Below are positions 48,035 to 53,709 of a DNA stretch of 53,709 nt, piece by piece. Numbering within the stretch: the stretch's first letter is position 1; every line of letters starts with the position of its first letter. The DNA lies in NCBI RefSeq assembly GCF_001425025.1, contig NZ_LMDE01000003.1, forward strand, positions 1 through 53,709, written 5' to 3'. The position numbers and the translations under genes are program-made. The notes below the pieces were generated by a model that saw only the letters and a list, made by a program, of their open reading frames with translations, was not told the origin of the DNA and ran no database searches. The stretch is from Nocardioides sp. Root122. GTDB lineage: Bacteria; Actinomycetota; Actinomycetes; Propionibacteriales; Nocardioidaceae.

Positions 48035-49161
48035 ACGACGACAACCGCCCGATGAACGCGCCCGATGGCACGCCGCTGCCGCACGGCCAGAACGAGCCCT
48101 CGGAGGCGGGGTCCCCCGACTCCCACGTGCCGGCGCACCGCCAGGCCGAGCCCATCGCCGACCCGGGCCTGCCGGAGCACACCTGGCGCCCGACCGACAT
48201 CGACCCGTTGGCCGAGAAGCGCGCCGAGCGCCAGGTCGCGGCGATGTTCGTCGCCGCGATGATCAGCGCGGTCCTGTTCGTCGTCGCGTACTTCACCCTC
48301 GAGGTGGGCGACAACTGGGACACCTTCGCCGGCATGGGCGCCTCCACGATGGCGCTCGGCGTCACCCTGGGCGTCAGCCTCCTGCTGATCGGCATCGGCA
48401 TCATCCACCTGGCCCGCAAGCTGATGGCCGACGTGGAGATCGTGGAGATGCGCCACGCCGCTGCCTCGCCCCCCGAGGACCGTGAAGCGACCGTCCAGGC
48501 GCTCAACGACGGCCTCGACGAGGCCGGCATCGGCCGTCGCCCGCTGGTCCGCAACACCATGCTCGGCGCGGTCGGCGTGCTCGGCCTCCCGGCTGTCGTG
48601 CTGCTGCGCGACCTCGCCCCCGGAGACGAGCTCGACATCGACAAGCTCGCCCACACCATCTGGGAGCCGGGCATGCGCCTGGTCCGCGACGTGGTCGGCA
48701 CCCCGATCCTCGCCAGCGAGGTCGAGATGGGTGACCTGATCAACGCCGCCCCCGAGGCGCTGTTCCCCACGGAGGAGAACGGCTACGAGGAGCTCCACGG
48801 CGCGCAGCTGCAGGTCGACAAGGCCAAGGGCGCGATCATCATCGTGCGGATGAACCCCGACGACATCGTCCCCGCCAAGGGCCGGGAGAAGTGGACCGTC
48901 GACGGCATCATCTGCTACTCCAAGATCTGCACCCACGTGGGTTGCCCGATCTCCCTCTACGAGCGCACCACCCACCACGTGCTGTGCCCGTGCCACCAGT
49001 CGACCTTCGACCTCGCCGACCACGCCAAGGTCGTCTTCGGTCCGGCTGCCCGGCCCCTTCCGCAGCTGCCACTGGCAGTTGACGATGAGGGCTACCTCGT
49101 CGCGCAGAGCGACTTCACCGAGCCCATCGGGGCAAGCTACTGGGAGCGTGAGAAGCAGTGA
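48031..49161 (+). CDS. qcrA: Menaquinol-cytochrome c reductase Rieske iron-sulfur subunit
   Basis: A 376-residue Rieske protein. An unusually long N-terminus holds a disordered 50-residue lead (PDGTPLPHGQNEPS) and three helices (two at about 70-130, one near 190-205), as in actinobacterial QcrA. The 2Fe-2S site is CTHVGC (300-305) with CPCHQS (319-324). GTG 48031 starts within the qcrC stop (GTGA); an open frame back to 47689 is the shadow of qcrC. It overlaps qcrB by 4 nt. Confidence 0.96.
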   Translation: MNDDNRPMNAPDGTPLPHGQNEPSEAGSPDSHVPAHRQAEPIADPGLPEHTWRPTDIDPLAEKRAERQVAAMFVAAMISAVLFVVAYFTLEVGDNWDTFAGMGASTMALGVTLGVSLLLIGIGIIHLARKLMADVEIVEMRHAAASPPEDREATVQALNDGLDEAGIGRRPLVRNTMLGAVGVLGLPAVVLLRDLAPGDELDIDKLAHTIWEPGMRLVRDVVGTPILASEVEMGDLINAAPEALFPTEENGYEELHGAQLQVDKAKGAIIIVRMNPDDIVPAKGREKWTVDGIICYSKICTHVGCPISLYERTTHHVLCPCHQSTFDLADHAKVVFGPAARPLPQLPLAVDDEGYLVAQSDFTEPIGASYWEREKQ

Positions 49162-50924
49162 GCACGGACTCCAGGCTCGACACCAGCAAGGTCGCGACGA
49201 GCAACCGCACGGACGCCGCGACCGCCTCCAAGCCCGGCCCGGGCGCCTCGCTGGCCACGTGGGCCGACGACCGTCTCGGCCTCGCCACGGCGATGAAGAA
49301 GAACCTCCGCAAGGTCTTCCCCGACCACTGGTCGTTCATGCTCGGCGAGATCGCCCTGTGGAGCTTCGTCGTGCTGCTCCTCACCGGCGTGTTCCTCACG
49401 CTGTGGTTCAACCCGTCGATGGGGCACGTCACCTACGAAGGCTCCTACGACCAGCTCCGCGGCATCGGCATGTCGGAGTCCATGGCCTCCACGCTGAACA
49501 TCTCCTTCGACGTGCGCGGCGGCCTGCTCATGCGCCAGATGCACCACTGGGCCGCGATGATCTTCATCGCCTCGATGATGGTCCACCTGCTGCGCGTGGC
49601 CTTCACCGGCGCCTACCGCAAGCCGCGTGAGCTGAACTGGGTCATCGGCTGCATCCTGCTCCTCCTGGGCACCCTCGAGGGCTTCACCGGCTACTCGCTC
49701 CCCGACGACCTGCTCTCGGGCACCGGCGTCCGCGCGGCGGACGGCTTCCTGAAGGCCACCCCCGTCGCCGGCACGTACATGTCGTTCCTGCTCTTCGGCG
49801 GCGAGTTCCCGGGCGAGTCGATCATCCCCCGGCTCTACATCGTCCACGTGCTGCTGATCCCGGGCATCCTGCTCGCGCTCATCGCGGCGCACATGCTGCT
49901 GCTCGTCTACCACAAGCACACGCAGTGGCCCGGCCCCGGCCGCACCGAGCAGAACGTCGTCGGCTACCCGATGCTGCCCGTGTACGCCGCCAAGGCCGGT
50001 GGCTTCTTCTTCATGGTCTTCGGCGTCATCGCCCTCATGGGCGGCCTGATGTCGATCAACCCGGTGTGGAAGTTCGGTCCCTACGACCCGACCAAGGTGA
50101 CGGCCGGCTCGCAGCCCGACTGGTACATGGGCTGGCCCGACGGCCTGCTGCGCATCATGCCCAGCCACATGGAGACGGTCCTGTTCGGCTACACGATCTC
50201 GTGGAACGTGCTGATCCCGATCCTGCTGGTGCCGCCGCTGATGCTGACGGTCCTGATCCTCCTGCCCTTCCTCGAGGGCTGGGTCACCGGCGACAAGCGT
50301 GACCACCACCTGCTCCAGCGTCCGCGCAACGCGCCGACGCGCACCGCGGTGATGGTCGCCCTGATGACCTTCTACGGTCTCGCCTGGGCCGCCGGTGGCA
50401 ACGACATCATCGCCATCAAGCTGCACGCCAGCATCAACCAGATCACCTACTTCATGCGCGTCGCGATCTTCCTCGGCCCGCTCCTGGCGTTCTGGATCAC
50501 GCGGCGCTGGTGCATCTCGCTGCAGCGCCACGACAACGAGAAGCTCCTCCACGGCTACGAGACGGGCATCATCACCCGCTCCCCCGAGGGCCAGTACGCC
50601 GAGCGGCACCTGCCGATCAACCCCAAGGCGGCCTACACCCTCACCGCCCGTGACCGGGACGAGGTCTTCACCGGCGCCGGCGACACCGACGCCGCCGGGG
50701 TGGCCGCCCCCAACAGCCGCTCGGAGCGGCTGCGGGCCCGGCTGTCGCGGTGGATGTACTCGCACAACGTGCAGAAGCCCACGGCGGCCGAGCTCGAGGA
50801 GGCGCACCACCACGCCGAGCACGAGGCCGAGCTCACCGCGGGTCTCGACCACCCGGTCGACGGTCACCAGTTCGACGACCACCGCCTGCGGGACACCGAC
50901 GACGTCCCGCTGCGCGACCACTGA
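49158..50924 (+). CDS. qcrB: Menaquinol-cytochrome c reductase cytochrome b subunit
   Basis: A 588-residue cytochrome b. Heme-ligand histidines are in RQMHHWAAMIFIASMMVHLLRV and in the fourth helix (LYIVHVLLIPGILLALIAAHMLLLVYHKH); the Qo-site motif appears as PDWYMGWPDGLL (family PEWY). About eight or nine helices are followed by a C-terminal cytosolic extension of about 130 residues (GQYAERHLPINPKAAYTLTA ... EEAHHHAEHEAEL) rich in His/Asp at its end, typical of actinobacterial QcrB. The extension could contact the aa3 partner. It is the last gene before a strong terminator. Confidence 0.96.
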   Translation: MSTDSRLDTSKVATSNRTDAATASKPGPGASLATWADDRLGLATAMKKNLRKVFPDHWSFMLGEIALWSFVVLLLTGVFLTLWFNPSMGHVTYEGSYDQLRGIGMSESMASTLNISFDVRGGLLMRQMHHWAAMIFIASMMVHLLRVAFTGAYRKPRELNWVIGCILLLLGTLEGFTGYSLPDDLLSGTGVRAADGFLKATPVAGTYMSFLLFGGEFPGESIIPRLYIVHVLLIPGILLALIAAHMLLLVYHKHTQWPGPGRTEQNVVGYPMLPVYAAKAGGFFFMVFGVIALMGGLMSINPVWKFGPYDPTKVTAGSQPDWYMGWPDGLLRIMPSHMETVLFGYTISWNVLIPILLVPPLMLTVLILLPFLEGWVTGDKRDHHLLQRPRNAPTRTAVMVALMTFYGLAWAAGGNDIIAIKLHASINQITYFMRVAIFLGPLLAFWITRRWCISLQRHDNEKLLHGYETGIITRSPEGQYAERHLPINPKAAYTLTARDRDEVFTGAGDTDAAGVAAPNSRSERLRARLSRWMYSHNVQKPTAAELEEAHHHAEHEAELTAGLDHPVDGHQFDDHRLRDTDDVPLRDH

Positions 50925-50940
50925 GCACACCGCACGACGC

Positions 50941-50977
50941 ACGAGGGCCCGCCGGGATGATCCCGGCGGGCCCTCGT
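50941..50977 (+). terminator. Strong hairpin terminator after qcrB
   Basis: ACGAGGGCCCGCCGGGA, loop TGA, TCCCGGCGGGCCCTCGT: a perfect 17-bp stem starting 16 nt after the qcrB stop. The T tract is poor (CGTCG), as often in high-GC genomes. It is symmetrical, so it could also serve minus-strand transcripts. The remaining 50978-51087 stretch shows nothing further. Confidence 0.85.
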
Positions 50978-51087
50978 CGTCGCGGGTGCGGCGGTCGGCG
51001 TACGCCCTCCGTCGGGCCGTGACGTCGACCAGGCTGTCGGCGTGGGCCACCCTGGGTCACCGCACCGTGCCGCACCGAGCAGACCGG

Positions 51088-51516
51088 TCAGGCGTCGTCC
51101 GGGTCGGAGCCCTCCGTCAGGTGAATCCGGTCGTCGTGGGACGCCGCCCGGTCATCCTTGGAGTGCTCGCGATCCGCAGCGGCGCAACGGCGTTCTGGCC
51201 AGTCGTGGCCGTAGTCACCCGCATCCGGCGGGGCCACCATCTTCGCTCGGTCCAGATCGCGCTCGCGCTCGTCGGCAGCAGCATCTCTGTCGGCGGCAGC
51301 CAGGATCGCCTGGGCTTCTTCCATGCGCTTGGCGAGGGCGGCCTCGCGAGCCGTCACATCGGCCTCACGGCGCTGGAGGTCGGCCTCGCGTCGTCCCCAG
51401 TCCGCCTGTCGTCCAGCGTCATCGGTCGTGGTGAGAGTGAACCACTGACGGCTCGCCGAGCTCGAGCGTCGGGCCTCCCGCGGCCTCACGGCCCTCACCC
51501 GCCCCGGGGGCGACAC
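51088..51516 (-). CDS. Charged coiled-coil protein with AADR/ADER repeats
   Basis: About 142 residues. The core (30-95) is a heptad-like charged helix: DWGRREADLQRREADVTARE, then AADRDAAADERERDLDRAK. This is followed by HDWPERRCAAADREHSKDDRAASHDDR. I recall similar AADR-repeat proteins in actinobacteria (with the same 'W-x-x-RR-x-AAxDREHSKxDRAASxxDR' ending), some of unknown stress role. The N-terminal 25 residues are basic and low in confidence; the GTG at 51516 is simply the furthest start. It lies 8 nt after the L,D-transpeptidase stop in the same direction. No domain of known function. Confidence 0.65.
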   Translation of the reverse strand: MSPPGRVRAVRPREARRSSSASRQWFTLTTTDDAGRQADWGRREADLQRREADVTAREAALAKRMEEAQAILAAADRDAAADERERDLDRAKMVAPPDAGDYGHDWPERRCAAADREHSKDDRAASHDDRIHLTEGSDPDDA

Positions 51517-51524
51517 ACACCCGG

Positions 51525-52751
51525 TCAGGAGAGGGCGGAGCCCTGCTTCCAGGCGGCCGTCGACAGGTTCCAGTCGCCGTAGCCGTTCTCGAGGGTCATC
51601 TGGCGGTCAGTGCCGGTGTACTCGACGACGTCGCCTCGGCGGCTCATCGCGTAGAGCCAGCCGGCGTCGGCGGTCGACAGGCCGGTGCAGCCGTGGGAGA
51701 CGTTGGCATGGCCCTGGGACCCGACCGACCAGGGCGCTGCGTGGAGGAACTCGCCGGAGTAGGTGAGCCGCATCGCCCACTGCACGTCGTCGATGTCGTA
51801 GGCCTCGGGGCTGTTGCGGTTGATGCCCACCGTCTCGGAGTTCATCCGCTTGACGTCGAACTTCTCGATGATCACCTTGGTGCCCGAGCGCGTGGTGAAG
51901 CCGGGCTTGCCGGTGGTGATCGGGATGGTGCGCAGCAGCTCACCGTTGGAGAACACCTGCATCTGGTGCGTCTGGGCGTTGACCTTGTAGACATGGGCGT
52001 CGCCGACATGGAAGGCGACCTGACGATCCTCCTGGCCGTAGATGCCGTTGCCGGCCGGCAGGCTGTTGATGTCGAGGTCGACCGAGACGTCCGTCCCGGC
52101 CTGCCAGTAGCGCGCGGGCCGGAAGTGGGCCTCGCGGTCGCTGAGCCAGTACCAGGAGCCCTTCTGGGCAGGCGTGCTCGTGACGTGCATGTGCTTCTCG
52201 AACGCGGCCTTGTCGGTCACCGGCAGGTCGAAGGTGACGACCACCGGCATGCCGACGCCCACCGTCTCGCCGTCGAGCGGGGCGACGGCGGCGTAGGTCT
52301 GCTCGTCGAGGGTCAGGTCGACGGTGTGGAAGCTGCGGGTCCGCTCCACGCTGCTGCCGTCGGAGCGCTCGGCACTCGCGGTGATCGTGTAGTCCGTGCC
52401 GGGTTCGAGGAACGCCGACGACGTCCAGGAGCCGTCCTGGACCTTGCCGGGGAGGTCACCGGCGGGCGAGGTCACCCGGACCGCGTCCAGGGTGCCTCCG
52501 GTGGCGCCGACCCTCACAGGCGCGTCGACGGGCACCTTGCGGGCGTCCTGGAAGCTCGTGGTCAGGCGCACGGGGTCGGGCCTGGCCGACTCCGACGCCC
52601 CCTCGGCAGCGGGCTCGTCGGACGACGACGTGTCGCCCCCGGCGGAGCTGCAGCCGGCGAGGCCGACGCTCACGAGGACTGCCGCGGCGAGCGCCGTACG
52701 ACGATGGGTCCGGTGGCGCGTGGACACAGGACGGGACGCACGAGAGTGCAT
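51525..52751 (-). CDS. L,D-transpeptidase lipoprotein (YkuD, actinobacterial Ldt)
   Basis: A 408-residue cell-wall cross-linking enzyme forming 3-3 links in peptidoglycan. The lipoprotein signal ends in LVSVGLAGCSS. Two Ig-like domains (about 65-265; PVRLTTSFQDARKVPVDAPV, APLDGETVGVGMPVVVTFDLPV) precede the YkuD catalytic domain, with HANVSHGCTGLS and Cys355 as nucleophile and FLHAAPWSVGSQG supplying the upstream histidine. This is the LdtMt2-like layout. AGGGGGTC lies about 8 nt before ATG 52751. It is preceded by a terminator, so separately transcribed from ctaF. Confidence 0.95.
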   Translation of the reverse strand: MHSRASRPVSTRHRTHRRTALAAAVLVSVGLAGCSSAGGDTSSSDEPAAEGASESARPDPVRLTTSFQDARKVPVDAPVRVGATGGTLDAVRVTSPAGDLPGKVQDGSWTSSAFLEPGTDYTITASAERSDGSSVERTRSFHTVDLTLDEQTYAAVAPLDGETVGVGMPVVVTFDLPVTDKAAFEKHMHVTSTPAQKGSWYWLSDREAHFRPARYWQAGTDVSVDLDINSLPAGNGIYGQEDRQVAFHVGDAHVYKVNAQTHQMQVFSNGELLRTIPITTGKPGFTTRSGTKVIIEKFDVKRMNSETVGINRNSPEAYDIDDVQWAMRLTYSGEFLHAAPWSVGSQGHANVSHGCTGLSTADAGWLYAMSRRGDVVEYTGTDRQMTLENGYGDWNLSTAAWKQGSALS

Positions 52752-52787
52752 GCGGCGAGACCCCCTGGGACAGCATGACGGGACGGA

Positions 52788-52821
52788 AGAACCCCTCCAG
52801 CGTACGTCGGGGAGGGGTTCT
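52788..52821 (-). terminator. Terminator-like hairpin after ctaF
   Basis: AGAACCCCTCC (52788-52798) pairs perfectly with GGAGGGGTTCT (52811-52821), an 11-bp stem. Read on the minus strand it follows the ctaF stop by 20 nt and is trailed by TTCCGTCCC. Confidence 0.7.
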
Positions 52822-52841
52822 ACCGAATTCGACGCGAGCGC

Positions 52842-53240
52842 TCAGTGAGCGTGCTCACCCCGGTAGTACTCGAACACGAAGCCGCAGAGCACCACGGCAC
52901 CGAGGGTGAAACCGATGATCACCATCCACCACGCAGCGAGCGCGGTGCCGTAGACGATCACCCCCAGGGCCAGCGCGCACCACAGCGGCCACCACGAGTA
53001 GGGCGGGAAGAAGCCCAGCTCGCCGGCGCCGTCGGCGATCTCGCCCTCCTTGCGGTCTTCGGGCCGCGCGTCCATGCGAGCGGCGTGGAAGCCGAGGTAG
53101 AGGGTGATCATGCCGGTCAACAGGGCGGTCATCACCAGGGCGGAGGTGCCCGTCGGGTCCCCGGCGAAGAACCAGTAGGTAGGGGCCACCGCCGTGAAGA
53201 ACACGGTGGTGAGGCCAAAGATCCAGGCTTCGGCCTTCAT
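52842..53240 (-). CDS. ctaF: Cytochrome c oxidase subunit 4 (actinobacterial CtaF)
   Basis: A 132-residue membrane protein with four helices ([40 protein letters not shown], then a hairpin [41 protein letters not shown]). The cytosolic loop [31 protein letters not shown] contains the family hallmark GFFxPxSWWP. It is an accessory subunit of the actinobacterial aa3 oxidase. ATG 53240 overlaps the ctaD stop (ATGA), so the two are translated together. Confidence 0.95.
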   Translation of the reverse strand: MKAEAWIFGLTTVFFTAVAPTYWFFAGDPTGTSALVMTALLTGMITLYLGFHAARMDARPEDRKEGEIADGAGELGFFPPYSWWPLWCALALGVIVYGTALAAWWMVIIGFTLGAVVLCGFVFEYYRGEHAH

Positions 53241-53709
53241 CGGTTCTCCTCCTCGGTCGGCGTGGTCGAGTCGGCACGGTCGCGCAGCATCTCCTCGCGG
53301 CCCGAGACCTCGGGCGCGTCGGCGACCTCACCGTTGCGCTCCGCAGGGTGCTCGGACAGCTCGCGCAGCGCCACCTCGGGGTGGTGCAGGTCGAAGGCAG
53401 GCGACTCGGAACGGATCCGCGGCAGGGTGTGGAAGTTGTGGCGCGGCGGCGGGCTGCTGGTCGCCCACTCGAGCGAGCGGCCCCAGCCCCACGGGTCGTC
53501 GACCTCGACCAGCGGACCCTTCGCCGAGACGTAGACGTTGTAGAGGAACGGCAGTGTCGAGGCACCCAGCAGGAACGCACCCACGGTCGAGATCTGGTTG
53601 AGCGTGGTGAACCCGTCGGCCGGCAGGTAGTCGGCGTAGCGACGCGGCATGCCCTCGACGCCCAGCCAGTGCTGCACCAGGAACGTGGTGTGGAAGCCGA
53701 TGAACAGGA
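53237..53709 (-). CDS. ctaD: Cytochrome c oxidase subunit 1, C-terminal part (cut by window end)
   Basis: The visible 157 codons (first complete codon at 53707) encode the last helices and tail of Cta[28 protein letters not shown], typical of the final helix pair, then [30 protein letters not shown] and [23 protein letters not shown] charged tail of about 70 residues follows. The heme/copper-binding part lies outside the window. Subunit I of aa3 oxidase; its partner ctaE is encoded facing it 6 kb away. Confidence 0.95.
   Translation of the reverse strand, partial: LFIGFHTTFLVQHWLGVEGMPRRYADYLPADGFTTLNQISTVGAFLLGASTLPFLYNVYVSAKGPLVEVDDPWGWGRSLEWATSSPPPRHNFHTLPRIRSESPAFDLHHPEVALRELSEHPAERNGEVADAPEVSGREEMLRDRADSTTPTEEENR

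Noticed and set aside
51042..51582. Plus-strand open frames between qcrB and the L,D-transpeptidase gene
   Set aside because: They are proline/arginine/serine-rich shadows of the minus-strand coiled-coil gene, which has coherent heptads.

Overview
The window is very GC-rich, with dense actinobacterial gene packing: GTGA/ATGA start-stop overlaps, many GTG starts, and TANNNT boxes placed for leaderless transcription. Gene content and the intergenic repeat style fit a member of the Nocardioidaceae (Nocardioides-like). This is inferred from families and context, because no rRNA is present.

Much of the window matches a backbone I know from Mycobacterium tuberculosis (the Rv2182c-Rv2200c neighbourhood) and Streptomyces (the MacRS/glkA neighbourhood). 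Its members here are a MacS/MacR two-component pair, PlsC, ROK glucokinase, an ArsA-like ATPase, an SRPBCC protein, a FadD15-like acyl-CoA ligase, an NlpC/P60 hydrolase, a DEDDh/GIY-YIG nuclease, TrpD, and the aerobic respiratory module ctaE-qcrCAB facing ctaF-ctaD. Lineage-specific blocks sit between these genes.

Layout. 0-0.5 kb: end of a gene and a repeat array. 0.5-6 kb: minus-strand GNAT/NAT/MacRS/PlsC/esterase group. 6-9.2 kb: a membrane protein, a LOR/SDH-domain (ornithine cyclodeaminase-like) enzyme and an HTTM-like membrane protein. 9.2-14.2 kb: glucokinase/ArsA/SRPBCC group divergent from the acyl-CoA ligase. 14.2-23.5 kb: a Tad (Flp) pilus locus (CpaB, CpaE/TadZ, CpaF/TadA, a vWA-TadB fusion, TadC, a NarL-type sensor kinase and regulator, two Flp pilins). 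23.5-27.3 kb: M48 protease, peptidase-MA-like protein and NlpC/P60 hydrolase behind a c-di-AMP (ydaO) riboswitch. 27.3-34.5 kb: membrane and glycan genes (two GT-C-like proteins, an LPG-synthase-like flippase, a GT2) and an NYN RNase-like protein. 34.6-43.1 kb: nuclease, Lrp-type protein, a 1399-residue secreted FnIII/Ig-repeat protein and two membrane proteins. 43.1-53.7 kb: trpD and the bc1-aa3 oxidase genes, with an L,D-transpeptidase between the converging halves.

The most interesting signal is regulatory. A perfect inverted repeat, TAGTC-N6-GACTA, occurs three times: upstream of the cpaB pilus operon, upstream of the Flp pilin genes, and upstream of the giant secreted FnIII/Ig protein 13 kb away. 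The Tad operon encodes its own NarL/LuxR-type two-component system, the obvious candidate to bind these sites. I infer one regulon joining a Tad pilus containing a vWA-TadB fusion with a long surface or secreted adhesin-like protein. Other notable points are a very stable hairpin between the two pilin genes, a 32-bp palindrome over the acyl-CoA ligase promoter, at least eight exact TANNNT-N6-start leaderless genes, and a flavin-reductase-like gene between the MacS kinase and MacR regulator genes.
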